Shown piece after piece: positions 7,689-16,168 of a stretch of DNA of 38,138 bases. A model generated the notes under the pieces. The model had not been told where the DNA came from, did no database searches, and saw only the letters and a program-made list of their open reading frames with translations. Each line of letters opens with the position of its first letter. Position 1 is the stretch's first letter. Origin of the DNA: JANQGH01 sp039177555. Its GTDB lineage: Bacteria > Pseudomonadota > Alphaproteobacteria > DSM-16000 > Inquilinaceae. Position numbers and translations under genes: made by a program. Where the stretch lies: positions 1-38,138 of the forward strand of contig JBCDFV010000043.1 of NCBI GenBank assembly GCA_039177555.1. Direction: 5' to 3'.

Positions 7689-9041
7689 TCAGCCGCTCGG
7701 GCGAGCGCCGCGCACCATCAGGCCAAGGGCGGAGACGGCCAGGGTGATCGCCGCCGTCACCGCGAACACGATGCCGTAGCTGGCGGTCGCGCTGATCAAT
7801 GCGCTGGCCACCGCGATGCCGGTCGTTGCGCCCAGAAGCTGGGTGGCCAGCGAAATGCCGCTGGCCTCGCCCCGGCGATCGCGCCCGGCGATGCCCATGA
7901 TGGTCTTGCGTGGCGGCGCCATGATCAGCGTCATGGTCGCGCCCCACAGCACCAACCCAGGCAGCATGATCCAGTAGCTCTGGAGCCAGATCGCGATCGC
8001 TGCCCAAGCCAGGCAGACGCCCGTGGCGGCCATGCCAACCTTCGTAATCAGGACCGGGTCCATGCGATCCGCCAGCCGGCCGCCATAGGTGGCCAGCAGC
8101 GCCACCGGCACCATCGCCGGCAGCAAGGCGAGGCCGGCCGTGATCGGGTCGTAGCCCATGATGTCTTGCAGGAACAAGGCGCCGAACACGGCAACCACCA
8201 TGCGCTGGAACATGCCCAGGAAGACGGCGGAGTTGGCATAGGAGAACGCGGCGCTGGCGAACAGGGCGACCCGGATCAAAGGCTGTTTCATGCGCCGTTC
8301 GACGCGCACAAAGAGGGCAAGGCCGACGACGCCCGCGGCCAGGGCGATTATCGTTTCAAGAGATGACCAACCCCGATTGGGCCCTTCCATAATACCGAAA
8401 ACCAAGGCGCCGAGCCCGACCACCAACAGCGCCATACCTGCGACATCGAAACGGGGCCTTCCCGTCCGTTGCGCTTCCTCAAACCGCCCCCTTATCACGA
8501 ACGGGATGGCAATCACGGCCGGCAGGTTGACCCAGAAGATCCAGCGCCAGGACAGGCCCTGGGTCAAAAGACCGCCGACCAGCGGGCCTAGCACCAGGAA
8601 CGCCGCCGCAATGGCGCTGAACAGGCCCAGCGCCTGGCCCTCCCTCTCCGGCGGGAAAATCAGCGAACTCATCGCCAGCGACGACGGATAGATCGCGGCC
8701 GCCCCGATGCCTTGCACGGCGCGCGCCAGGACAATCTGATCGCCGGTTGTCGCCAGGGCGCACGCCGCGGAGCCGACCGTGAAGACGGCCACCCCGCCGA
8801 CGAACACGGTCTTCAGGCCGATCAGATCGCCCAGCTTGCCGGCGCCGGCGATCAGAGCGGCGAACACGAGCAGATAGGCGTTGACCGCCCAGTGGGACTG
8901 CGCTTGGGACAGGCTCAGTTCCAGCCGCATGGCGGGCAAGGCCAGCCCGATGGCAGAATCGTTCAAGGCGATTTGGCCGACGGTGACGCCGATCATCGCC
9001 AGCAACAGCCAATCGCGCGCGGTAATTTGCCTCGACGCCAT
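7689..9041 (-). CDS. MFS transporter, DHA2-like multidrug exporter
   Basis: 450 residues with about 14 hydrophobic segments. Motif A-like LGDLIGLKTVFVGG follows helix 2, and antiporter motif C (FLVLGPLVGGLLTQ) is in helix 5, followed by LSWRWIFWVNLPA, which is characteristic of the DHA2 drug:proton antiporter family (EmrB/QacA). It would export hydrophobic or cationic compounds across the inner membrane using the proton gradient. It is convergent with the FrnE-like gene (7 bases between stops) and divergent from the DUF2834 gene. Substrate cannot be predicted; no membrane-fusion partner is adjacent. Confidence 0.92.
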   Translation of the reverse strand: MASRQITARDWLLLAMIGVTVGQIALNDSAIGLALPAMRLELSLSQAQSHWAVNAYLLVFAALIAGAGKLGDLIGLKTVFVGGVAVFTVGSAACALATTGDQIVLARAVQGIGAAAIYPSSLAMSSLIFPPEREGQALGLFSAIAAAFLVLGPLVGGLLTQGLSWRWIFWVNLPAVIAIPFVIRGRFEEAQRTGRPRFDVAGMALLVVGLGALVFGIMEGPNRGWSSLETIIALAAGVVGLALFVRVERRMKQPLIRVALFASAAFSYANSAVFLGMFQRMVVAVFGALFLQDIMGYDPITAGLALLPAMVPVALLATYGGRLADRMDPVLITKVGMAATGVCLAWAAIAIWLQSYWIMLPGLVLWGATMTLIMAPPRKTIMGIAGRDRRGEASGISLATQLLGATTGIAVASALISATASYGIVFAVTAAITLAVSALGLMVRGARPSG

Positions 9042-9118
9042 CGCCGGTTCTCGCCCGCCCTAACGCATGCCCTATGATCCCAGGCACCCAACGGTAGCGG
9101 ACTTGCCGGAGCCAACCT

Positions 9119-9421
9119 ATGACTTTGCGGAACTTCTACATCGCGATGGCGATCGTCGGGACGGTCGTGCCCTGGATCTTCTTCGGGTCCTTCTTCGCCG
9201 CGGCCGGCCTTGACCTGCCTGCCTTCGTCAGCGGCCTGTTTGCAAATGGCGCGGCCGCCGGCTTTTCCGTCGACGTGCTGTTGTCGATCCTGGTGTTCTG
9301 GGTCTGGTCGTTCACCGATGCGCGCCGGCACGCTGTCCGCCACTGGTGGCTGGTCGTGCCGGCCGGCTGTCTGGTCGGGCTGTCGCTCGCCCTGCCGCTC
9401 TATCTGGCCCTGCGTGATTGA
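9119..9421 (+). CDS. DUF2834 family small membrane protein
   Basis: 100 residues with three hydrophobic segments (residues about 6-28, 45-67 and 76-97). The motif FGSFFAAAGLDLPAFVSGLFAN and the conserved D-V-L-L-S region followed by FWVWSFTDARR match the DUF2834 family, whose function is not known. The ribosome site GGAG lies 9 bases before the ATG. It overlaps or abuts the upstream region of the next secreted-protein gene and could be co-transcribed with it. Confidence 0.85.
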   Translation: MTLRNFYIAMAIVGTVVPWIFFGSFFAAAGLDLPAFVSGLFANGAAAGFSVDVLLSILVFWVWSFTDARRHAVRHWWLVVPAGCLVGLSLALPLYLALRD

Positions 9422-9510
9422 AGCGCGCGCGAATAACCCGAGCACGGTTGCATGTGACCGTCCAGCCGAACACAATCGTTGGCGGAGGCAAGAACAAGGG
9501 GACCCGGACC

Positions 9511-10287
9511 ATGAGAGTCATTCTCGCCGCCCTGCTATGCCTGACCATCGCGGTGCCCGGCTGGGCGCAACAGACCGACGCGAAGCCGGATCAGCAGAAC
9601 ACGATCGACTTCTACGCCGACGCCGAGGCGCGCCTGCTGGCCGAACGCCAAGCCCTGCTCGACCAGGAAAGCGCGATGGAATCGCCGCTATGGATCGGCC
9701 AGCCGGGGAGGGAAATCATCCTCGTGGAGGAGGCGGAGTATCGCAGGGTCTTAGGCCTTCTGCGCGGCTGGACGACCTCGGGCCTGTTCGAGCATCGAGG
9801 CATCGAATACCTGCCGGCGCTTGACCGGTACCTGTTCGAGACGCTGGGCATCGAGGCCATCGCCAACATGGATGCGGCCGCGCTCGATCTGCACGTTGCC
9901 CAGGCGCGGGCAAATCGCGACCGGCTCTTGTCCTCGTTGGAGAACGCGCTGAACTACACGGCCGCCCGCGTGGAGTACATCCTGGCCGTGAACCAAGCCG
10001 AGGTGCGCCCAGACATCGAACGGGTGTTCGCCTCGACCTACGGCGAGATCCATTGGCAAGAGGGCTATTACGACGAGCCCAACAACACCATCGCGATCAA
10101 CGACATCTACGAGGATCGCGACCGGGCCGTCTGGGTCGTGGAAGGAAGCTGGGGCCGGCTGAACGATCCCGACCGGCATGGTGGGTTCGAGTTCCTGTTC
10201 AGCAGCCCGTGCCAGTTCGCTGGCATTTGGTGGTACACCGGTGACGCGCCGGGGGATGAAGTCAATTGGACGGGGGAGTGCCTGTAA
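9511..10287 (+). CDS. Secreted protein of unknown function
   Basis: 258 residues from the ATG at 9511, chosen because a signal peptide (MRVILAALLCLTIAVPGWAQ, cleavage after AQ) begins there and AAGGGG precedes it; a longer frame from TTG 9418 lacks both. The mature part is acidic and helical in the first half (repeated ERQALLDQES- and RANRDRLLSSLENA-like helices) and more beta-like at the end, with two cysteines (CQFAG and the penultimate residue). I do not recognise the family. It probably acts in the periplasm or outside the cell. A short hairpin follows the stop. Confidence 0.75.
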   Translation: MRVILAALLCLTIAVPGWAQQTDAKPDQQNTIDFYADAEARLLAERQALLDQESAMESPLWIGQPGREIILVEEAEYRRVLGLLRGWTTSGLFEHRGIEYLPALDRYLFETLGIEAIANMDAAALDLHVAQARANRDRLLSSLENALNYTAARVEYILAVNQAEVRPDIERVFASTYGEIHWQEGYYDEPNNTIAINDIYEDRDRAVWVVEGSWGRLNDPDRHGGFEFLFSSPCQFAGIWWYTGDAPGDEVNWTGECL

Positions 10288-10290
10288 GCC

Positions 10291-10310
10291 GGGCGGCGCT
10301 GCCCTTTATT
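10291..10310 (+). terminator. Possible short terminator after the secreted-protein gene
   Basis: GGGC-GGCGCT-GCCC can form a short hairpin four bases after the stop, followed by TTTATT. The stem is only four pairs plus a possible inner pair, so this is weak. It also lies between two convergent genes. Confidence 0.35.
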
Positions 10311-11194
10311 CAGGCGTCCGTCGCCTCGCCGATGCCGCCGGCAAACGCCTCGGCCAGCAGGCCGGCATGGGCGTCCAGGCGGCTGCCGGCGACACAGGCG
10401 AGCACCAGATCGCGGGTGACCGGTTCCGGCGTCATCGGGCGCAGGATGATGCTGTCCGTGGCGAAGCGCCTGATGTCCGGTTCCGGCAGGATCGAGAAGC
10501 CGACGCCCGCGCGCACGCATTCGGCCACGGCGTCGACCCGGTCGAGCACGATCACGTCGCCGGGTGTTGCCGCCATGCGGTCGAGCTGTTGGGCGATTAG
10601 CCGGCCGATGCCGGTGTGGGGCATGAAGTGGATGAAGCTGATCCGGGCCATGCAGTCCTCGATCGACCAGTCGGCCGCGTGGGGCGGCAGGCAGAACACC
10701 AGCGCCTCGTGGCTGACCGGGTAGGTGCGCATCGTTCTCGGCACATCGTCGCCGCCGGTGACCACGGCGATATCCAGGGTGCCGGCCCTCAAACGGGCCA
10801 AGAGATCGTCGGACAGGCCCGTCTCGATGCGGAAATGGGCGTCGGGAAAGCGCGCCCGCACGCGCACCAGAAAGCCCGGCAGCAAACGCACGCTGGAGGT
10901 CGGCACGAAGCCGATGCGGAAATCGCCCTTGATTGTGTCCGGGGACTGACAGAGCCCGACCAGATCGTCATAGGCGCCCAGCACGGTGCGCGCGTGCCGC
11001 GCCACCCTGCGGCCCAGCGGCGTTAGCTGCGGCGGGCGAAAGCCGCGATCGAACAGGTCTGCATCCAGCAGGGTTTCCAGCGTCTTCATCTGCATGCTGA
11101 CGGCCGACAAGGTCATGTTCAGACGCTGGGCGGCGTCGACGAACGACCCGATTTCGGCAACCACGGTCAGCGTGCGCAGGGTGTTGAGGTTCAT
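10310..11194 (-). CDS. LysR-family transcriptional regulator
   Basis: 294 residues from the ATG at 11194; the open frame continues far upstream antisense to the next gene but has no protein-like content there. Residues 1-60 are the LysR helix-turn-helix (LNTLRTLTVVAEIGSFVDAAQRLNMTLSAVSMQMKTLE style), and residues 90-290 the periplasmic-binding-protein-like effector domain (GDFRIGFVPTSS, then VRAGVGFSILPE). It is divergent from an acyl-CoA dehydrogenase with only 45 bases between starts, the classical arrangement for LysR control of the neighbour. CTTCAC (11197-11202) and GTGAAG (11240-11245) bracket the gap. Confidence 0.92.
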   Translation of the reverse strand: MNLNTLRTLTVVAEIGSFVDAAQRLNMTLSAVSMQMKTLETLLDADLFDRGFRPPQLTPLGRRVARHARTVLGAYDDLVGLCQSPDTIKGDFRIGFVPTSSVRLLPGFLVRVRARFPDAHFRIETGLSDDLLARLRAGTLDIAVVTGGDDVPRTMRTYPVSHEALVFCLPPHAADWSIEDCMARISFIHFMPHTGIGRLIAQQLDRMAATPGDVIVLDRVDAVAECVRAGVGFSILPEPDIRRFATDSIILRPMTPEPVTRDLVLACVAGSRLDAHAGLLAEAFAGGIGEATDA

Positions 11195-11239
11195 AACTTC
11201 ACGAGTTCCGTATTTAACCTCCAATCTTATTCGATTGAT

Positions 11240-12535
11240 GTGAAGAAAGAAACGGTCAACTCTTCGTGTATGGAAACGCACGCACCGCTCACCGACGACC
11301 AAAAGACCGCCCGCAACCTGGCGCAGACCCTGTTCGCCCCCCGGGCGGCGGAATGGGACCGCGAGCGCCGGTACTGCTGGGACAATATCGATGCCCTGGT
11401 CGATGCCGGCTTCATGGGCATGACCATCCCGCGGGCCTATGGCGGCAAGGGTGCGTCGCTTTACGAAACCGCCCTGGTGATCGAGGAGATTGCCAAGGCC
11501 TGCACCTTGACGGCCCGGGTCGTGGTCGAGGCCAATATGGGCGGGCTGGGCGCGATCATGGCCTACGGCACCGAGGCGCAGAAGAAGTTCGTCGCCCCGA
11601 TCGTGCTGGCCGGCGACAAGCCCGCGATCGCCATTACGGAGCCGGGGGCCGGCAGCGCCGCCACGGAAATGACCACCACGGCACGGCGGCGCGGCGACCG
11701 CTACATCCTGAACGGCACCAAGCACTGGATCACCGGCGGCGGCGTTTCCAAGCTTTACCTGATCTTTGCCCGCGTGATCGGCGAGACCGGCATGGATGAG
11801 GGCATCGGCGGCTTCATCGTCCATCGCGATCCGGCGCGCGGCATCGACCCAGCCGGGTTTGCCGTGGCGGGCCGCGAGCGCACCATGGGCCTGTGCGGCA
11901 TGCCGGAGGCGACCTTGGTCTTCACCGACCTGGAGGTCCCGGTCGAGAACGTCGTGGTGCCGCCCTCCGGCTTCCGCCACGGCTTCGCGGATTTGATGAC
12001 CGCCTATAACGCCCAACGGGTTGGCGCCGGCACGATCGCCATGGGCGTTGCCGCCGGCGCCATGGACCTGGCCCGCGACCGGCTGTTGAGCCGCGAGCAG
12101 TTCGGGCGGCCGCTGGCCGAATTCCAGGGCCTGCAATGGATGCTGGCCGACATGGACACCTCCGTCCACGCCGCGCGGCTGATGCTGCACGAGGCGGCGC
12201 GTTCCGCCGGGGCCGGCAGCACCGGCTTCCCCGACCGCACGCTGACCGCGCGGGCCAAGCTGTTCGCCACGGAGGCCGCGATCAAGGTCGTGAACGACGC
12301 GCTGCAGATGTTCGGCGCGCGCGGCTATGGCGGCGAGGAAGCGGTCGAACGCATGTATCGCGACGTGCGCATGTTCACCATTGGCGGCGGCACGGCGCAG
12401 ATCCTGCGCAACCAGCTGGCCAGCGCCGTGCTCGGCATCAAGACGCCGCAAACGCGCGACGGCTATGCAGTCGCGGCGGACATCGAAGGGCCGAAGCCGG
12501 GGGTGGCGCCGGCACCGCAGCACGCCTTCGGCTGA
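11240..12535 (+). CDS. Acyl-CoA dehydrogenase family protein with atypical active site
   Basis: 431 residues from GTG 11240 (or 421 from ATG 11270; neither ribosome site is strong). The three family regions are present: an N-terminal helical domain, a beta domain with the FAD/substrate signature AITEPGAGSAATEMTTTA and NGTKHWITGG, and a C-terminal helical domain with RLLSREQFGRPLAEFQ and QMFGARGYGG. The usual catalytic Glu in the C-terminal loop (xYEGT) is replaced by Gly (IGGGTAQI, about residue 383). The alternative Glu site in helix G reads NAQR (Q259). It may therefore use another base or catalyse a different reaction. It is probably regulated by the divergent LysR protein. Confidence 0.9.
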   Translation: MKKETVNSSCMETHAPLTDDQKTARNLAQTLFAPRAAEWDRERRYCWDNIDALVDAGFMGMTIPRAYGGKGASLYETALVIEEIAKACTLTARVVVEANMGGLGAIMAYGTEAQKKFVAPIVLAGDKPAIAITEPGAGSAATEMTTTARRRGDRYILNGTKHWITGGGVSKLYLIFARVIGETGMDEGIGGFIVHRDPARGIDPAGFAVAGRERTMGLCGMPEATLVFTDLEVPVENVVVPPSGFRHGFADLMTAYNAQRVGAGTIAMGVAAGAMDLARDRLLSREQFGRPLAEFQGLQWMLADMDTSVHAARLMLHEAARSAGAGSTGFPDRTLTARAKLFATEAAIKVVNDALQMFGARGYGGEEAVERMYRDVRMFTIGGGTAQILRNQLASAVLGIKTPQTRDGYAVAADIEGPKPGVAPAPQHAFG

Positions 12536-12554
12536 TGGCTCTGCGGGTCTGCCG

Positions 12555-12833
12555 ATGACCTGGGCCGTGCTGGCGCGGCGCGCCTTGGCCATTGCGGCCA
12601 TTGCGCTGAGGCCCTTCCGCCCGCCCCCATCCATCGCACCGAAGCCGGACGGGCAGATCCTGCCGATCTTCGCCAACGCCCGTTCCGGTCACCGACCGGC
12701 GCCCGGCGGCTTTGCCGGCATGGACCTGACCGGTGTGCTGGCCGACGGCGGCCGGTGGCAGCTTACCGAACGGCTCTGCCGCAATCCGGCCGACGGCCAG
12801 CTTCACGTTCAGATCGTATTCGCACCGAAATAG
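12555..12833 (+). CDS. Possible small protein downstream of the acyl-CoA dehydrogenase
   Basis: 92 residues, beginning 19 bases after the dehydrogenase stop. A hydrophobic or basic N-terminus (MTWAVLARRALAIAAIALRPF) is followed by a Gly/Pro-rich part and a plausible C-terminus (GVLADGGRWQLTERLCRNPADG). Codon use is like the neighbours, with G/C in most third positions. No family is recognised and the ribosome site is weak; it may be a small secreted or membrane protein or not a gene at all. Confidence 0.42.
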   Translation: MTWAVLARRALAIAAIALRPFRPPPSIAPKPDGQILPIFANARSGHRPAPGGFAGMDLTGVLADGGRWQLTERLCRNPADGQLHVQIVFAPK

Positions 12834-12864
12834 GTGATTGGCGGCCCCTCACGCCGGGCCGGGT

Positions 12865-12907
12865 GAAAAAGAAAGCGGGCCAACCCGGATCTTCCGGATT
12901 GGCCCGC
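12865..12907 (-). terminator. Rho-independent terminator of the secreted beta-protein gene
   Basis: GCGGGCCAA (12875-12883) pairs with TTGGCCCGC (12899-12907), and an inner CCGGA/TCCGG extends the stem. On the minus strand the hairpin is followed by TTTCTTTTTC. It lies about 40 bases past the stop of the gene ending at 12945. Confidence 0.78.
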
Positions 12908-12944
12908 CGCCGCTTTACTGTAGAACCGAAAGGTCGAACGGTCC

Positions 12945-13412
12945 TTAACTGTTCCAGCTTTCGATTTCGATCTGCGCCGGGCAGGTGGTCTGGCCGTAGG
13001 TGCCGACCCAGATATCATAGGTGCCGCTGGGCGGGTTCATGATGTTGATGGCCGGGTTCAGGCCCGCGCTGTCATCGTTGAAATACCACCGGCCGCTGGC
13101 GTCGTTGATCAACAGGACGGTGTCGCACTGGCCGACGACCTCGAACTCAAGCCGGCCATAGTTGCCATCGTTCTGGAAGTTGAACTCGAAGTCCGGATCG
13201 CTGATCACCCAACCGTTGCCGGGCGCGGAGCAATTGGCGAGGTTGTTGCCGCCGCCCGCCTGGACGTTGTACGTGCGCGGCGTGAACAGAAAACTGCCGG
13301 TCAAGTTGCCAAGATTCTGCCGGCCATCCAATTGCCAGTCCGGGCATGCCGACGCGGCGGACGCGGTAAAGCCAACCAAAACGACCGCAATCGCAGCAAA
13401 CAGCTTTTTCAT
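12945..13412 (-). CDS. Secreted beta-rich protein, pre-peptidase C-terminal (PPC)-like
   Basis: 155 residues from the ATG at 13412, preceded by AGGGGAGA. The signal peptide is MKKLFAAIAVVLVGFTASAASA. The mature part contains a Cys pair and the stretch CDTVLLINDASGRWYFNDDS followed by GLNPAINIMNPPSGTYDIWVGTYG, which resembles PPC-type beta-sandwich domains with calcium-binding Asp-rich loops. Such domains are attached to secreted enzymes, but here it stands alone. Monocistronic with its own terminator. Function unknown; periplasmic or extracellular. Confidence 0.82.
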   Translation of the reverse strand: MKKLFAAIAVVLVGFTASAASACPDWQLDGRQNLGNLTGSFLFTPRTYNVQAGGGNNLANCSAPGNGWVISDPDFEFNFQNDGNYGRLEFEVVGQCDTVLLINDASGRWYFNDDSAGLNPAINIMNPPSGTYDIWVGTYGQTTCPAQIEIESWNS

Positions 13413-13610
13413 CACAGCTTTCTCCCCTGAAATGCGGCGCGTAAGGCGAACACCAGCGCCGTGAGTTGTGGCGACCGGCATCGTAGGACACGGCCGGCCC
13501 CGGCCGGCTGACCCCTTGACGCCGGCGTCTTCCGAATAGACGGCCACCGTCAGCCAACCGTTAACCAGCGGCTGATGCCGCCTGGGGTCGAATCATGGCA
13601 TTGTAAGCCA

Positions 13611-14183
13611 TCAGACCACATCGGTCACGGTCGGTAACAGGATGTACAGGCCCGACGCGATCATGATGAACGGCGTTATCCGCGTCAGCTTCAGCACCAG
13701 GGCCTCGGCCTTCAGCGCGACCCGGGCGGCCAGCACACCCGCAAGGCTGATCGCCGCCAGCGCGATGACGGCACCCAACACCACCTCGAAATCGAAGTCG
13801 GGCGCGCTGTCGGCCAGGAACGCGGTGGTCAGCGCGAACGAATCGGCGCTGAGCCCGGCGAAGGTGACCAACAAGGCCAGCAGCCCCGTCTTGCGTGCCG
13901 GCGGCGGTTCGGACGAGACACGGCCCCGGGCGCGCCAAAGGCGCCACAGCTCCACCAGCCCGATGCCCATGGGAATGAGGCCAAGCAGGCCCAACCAGGC
14001 CTCGGGCAAGCTGTCCAGCGCAGTGCCAATGGCAAGCGCCAACCCGATCACCAAGGCTTGGGTGGTGACGAAGGCAAGCGCCGGGCGGGCAATGCCAAGC
14101 GCCGGCGCCAGGGCCAGCATCAGCGCCAGATTGTCGAAATTCGTCGACGCATAGGCAAGCGCGACGGCAAGGGTGAGAAGCAC
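13611..14183 (-). CDS. CadD-like cadmium resistance/LysE-superfamily permease
   Basis: 190 residues with about six hydrophobic segments. The N-terminal motif YASTNFDNLALMLAL matches the T-N-x-D-(N/D)-L signature of CadD-type transporters, and a second similar helix (GLSADSFALTTAFLAD) follows after a cytoplasmic loop rich in Arg, giving the two-fold pseudo-symmetry of the superfamily. It is likely an inner-membrane exporter of a cation or small molecule; cadmium is a family assumption. The start at 14183 is GTG with a weak ribosome site. Confidence 0.7.
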   Translation of the reverse strand: MLLTLAVALAYASTNFDNLALMLALAPALGIARPALAFVTTQALVIGLALAIGTALDSLPEAWLGLLGLIPMGIGLVELWRLWRARGRVSSEPPPARKTGLLALLVTFAGLSADSFALTTAFLADSAPDFDFEVVLGAVIALAAISLAGVLAARVALKAEALVLKLTRITPFIMIASGLYILLPTVTDVV

Positions 14184-14261
14184 GGGACGCCACCGGGTCT
14201 GACCGAATCTCAGGGTAGCCTATGCCCGATTCCTCGCCCCGGCACAAACGGTCAAATGGGT

Positions 14262-15293
14262 TCAGGCATATCCCGCCGCCGCATAGGGCCCATGGCCCGA
14301 CCGATAGACCAGCAGCTTGCGGACATAGCCGAAGACCGGCCGGTCTGGCCCCGCGTTGGCGTCGGTGCGGACGGTCAGGATGCCCTGGTCGGGGCGCGAG
14401 CGAGACGGGCGGCTGTCGATGATGGTGGAGACCGCGTGCAGCACGTCGCCTTCCCGCACCTCATCGGCGATGACGATATCGCTCCATTGCAGGTTCGCGA
14501 CCACGCGGCCGAAGGTACGGGTCGAGGTCGCCGTGCCCATGCCCAGGACCAGATATTCCGGCAGGATGCCGTCCGGACCGCCAGCGCCCAGGGCCGGTTC
14601 GATGGCGACCGCCGCCTGATCGCCGGAATGCGCGGCCCACGCCCACGCCTCCGCCATCGACACGCGGCGGCCGGGCCAATGTTCGAACACCTGGTCGGGC
14701 GCGAAATCCTCGAAACCGACGCCCGTGGTCTCGACCAGCGTGCCGTCCTCGTCTTCGATGTGCGAGACGAAGGCGCGTTCGGCCGTGCCGCCGGATGGAT
14801 CGGTCGGGGCGGCGGCGCGGCGAAAGACCGTTGCGTCCCAGACCATATCGCAAACATTGGTGCCGTCCTGATTGTCGACGTGGGTGCGGATGCGCAGACG
14901 GCCACAGGTATCGTCGTGATCGGTGGCCTCCAGGATTTCCGATCGTGCATAGAGCGTGTCGCGATCGAACACGGGCGCGGTCATGCGGATTTCCGGCCAG
15001 CCGAGGATGCGCCGGCGCTGGCCGAAGGTGCGCCAGGTCATGCCGATGCCGCGCCGGACGGTGATGGTGCTGACGATCAGCGGGCGCTTGAACTCGGTCT
15101 TGTCGGCATAGGCCTCGTCGAAATGGATCATGGCCTGGTTCAGGGTCGACAGCGCCTCGGCGACATTGTCCTGCTGATAGACCGTAATGCCCGGCCGATG
15201 GGCAAAACGCTGGCCGACCGCGAAATCCTCAAAGAACAGGCCATAGCATTCGCGGAACCGGTTATCGCCCAGGCGCAGATGGGTGCCCCACAT
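14262..15293 (-). CDS. MaoC-family double-hotdog hydratase (mesaconyl-/itaconyl-CoA hydratase type)
   Basis: 343 residues, the length of mesaconyl-CoA hydratase/beta-methylmalyl-CoA dehydratase (Mch). Two MaoC-like halves are seen: residues about 15-165 (FFEDFAVGQRFAHRPGITV, the hydratase entry motif) and 190-335 (GFEDFAPDQVFEHWPGRRVS, then GDQAAV and EYLVLGMGTATSTRTFG). It would add water to a branched C5 unsaturated CoA thioester to give citramalyl-CoA or methylmalyl-CoA. It lies 12 bases after the CitE-like lyase gene in the same operon and has a good ribosome site (AAGGGG). Whether mesaconyl- or itaconyl-CoA is the true substrate is not decided by sequence reading. Confidence 0.82.
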   Translation of the reverse strand: MWGTHLRLGDNRFRECYGLFFEDFAVGQRFAHRPGITVYQQDNVAEALSTLNQAMIHFDEAYADKTEFKRPLIVSTITVRRGIGMTWRTFGQRRRILGWPEIRMTAPVFDRDTLYARSEILEATDHDDTCGRLRIRTHVDNQDGTNVCDMVWDATVFRRAAAPTDPSGGTAERAFVSHIEDEDGTLVETTGVGFEDFAPDQVFEHWPGRRVSMAEAWAWAAHSGDQAAVAIEPALGAGGPDGILPEYLVLGMGTATSTRTFGRVVANLQWSDIVIADEVREGDVLHAVSTIIDSRPSRSRPDQGILTVRTDANAGPDRPVFGYVRKLLVYRSGHGPYAAAGYA

Positions 15294-15305
15294 GGTCGCC
15301 CCTTC

Positions 15306-16151
15306 CTAGTGCGCCTGGCCCGACCGCGCCCGGACGGCCAGCGCCTGGTCGTAGACCGGCTTGTCGATCATGCGGCCGTCGACCTGGATCGCGACCCGGC
15401 CCGCCTGCTCGAACGCCTCGATGACGCGGTCCGCCTGCGCCACGGCGTCGGCCGAGGGCTGGAAGGCCTCGATGATCGGCTGCACCTGGCTGGGATGGAT
15501 GGCGAGCTTGCCGGCAAAGCCCAGATCACGGACATAGGCCGCCTCTGCCGCCAGCCCCGCATCGTCGCCGATCTGAAGATAGGGCACGTCGAAACAGGGC
15601 ACGCCGCCTTGCGCCCCGGCCTCGACCAGCCGGATGCGGGCCGGCAACAGGGCGTCGCGGGTCATGGCCATGCCGGCCGCCGCACTGTAGTCCGCCGCGC
15701 CGAAGCCGATGGCGCCCTCGCCATCGAGCGCGGCCGCGATCGACCGCGCACCATCGAGACCCGCGATCGTCTCGATGATGGCCATGACGGGCAGGTCGCT
15801 CGTTCCAAGCGCCGCCCGGACGATCTGAACGTCGCGTCCGCTTTCGACCATCGGCACCGCGACGAAGTCGAGCGCATCGGCCCGATCGCGCAGGCTCGTC
15901 AGATCGTCGAGCGCGTTTGCGTCCGTCAGCGCGTTGATGCGCACGCCGACCAAGGGGCCTGCACGCGACGCCCCGGCGGCCAGATAGTCCGCGACCTGGG
16001 CCCGCGCCGCCGCCTTGCCCTCGGGCGGCACGGCATCCTCCAGATCGATGACCATCGCGTGGCCGCAGCGCTGATGCGCCTTGTCGAAACGGTCCGGCCG
16101 GTCGCCCGGGACCATCAAGGCGGTCGCGATTGCGTGCAGCGAAGAGGCCAT
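15306..16151 (-). CDS. CitE-like HpcH/HpaI aldolase, putative citramalyl-CoA lyase
   Basis: 281 residues from the ATG at 16151. Typical CitE/malyl-CoA lyase motifs are visible: PGDRPDRFDKA near the N-terminus, VIDLEDAVPP (E38, D39), R71 in VRINAL, metal-binding E127 in AIIETIAGL and D154 in GFGAADYSAAAG, then GKLAIHPSQV. The enzyme is a Mg-dependent C-C lyase acting on 3-hydroxyacyl-CoA. With the neighbouring hydratase and CoA transferase, citramalyl-CoA cleavage to acetyl-CoA and pyruvate is the best inference; malyl- or methylmalyl-CoA remain possible. Its start follows the TRAP large-permease stop by 17 bases. Confidence 0.85.
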   Translation of the reverse strand: MASSLHAIATALMVPGDRPDRFDKAHQRCGHAMVIDLEDAVPPEGKAAARAQVADYLAAGASRAGPLVGVRINALTDANALDDLTSLRDRADALDFVAVPMVESGRDVQIVRAALGTSDLPVMAIIETIAGLDGARSIAAALDGEGAIGFGAADYSAAAGMAMTRDALLPARIRLVEAGAQGGVPCFDVPYLQIGDDAGLAAEAAYVRDLGFAGKLAIHPSQVQPIIEAFQPSADAVAQADRVIEAFEQAGRVAIQVDGRMIDKPVYDQALAVRARSGQAH

Positions 16152-16168
16152 AGAGCGGCTCGTCCTGA

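Noticed and set aside
11195..11245. CTTCAC...GTGAAG as a LysR operator
   Set aside because: Six-base arms 37 bases apart overlapping a possible start codon are too weak to call as a site.
10310..12676. A 788-codon open frame on the minus strand covering LysR and the antisense of the acyl-CoA dehydrogenase
   Set aside because: Only the LysR part (from 11194) is protein-like; the rest mirrors a well-supported dehydrogenase gene and is a high-GC artefact.
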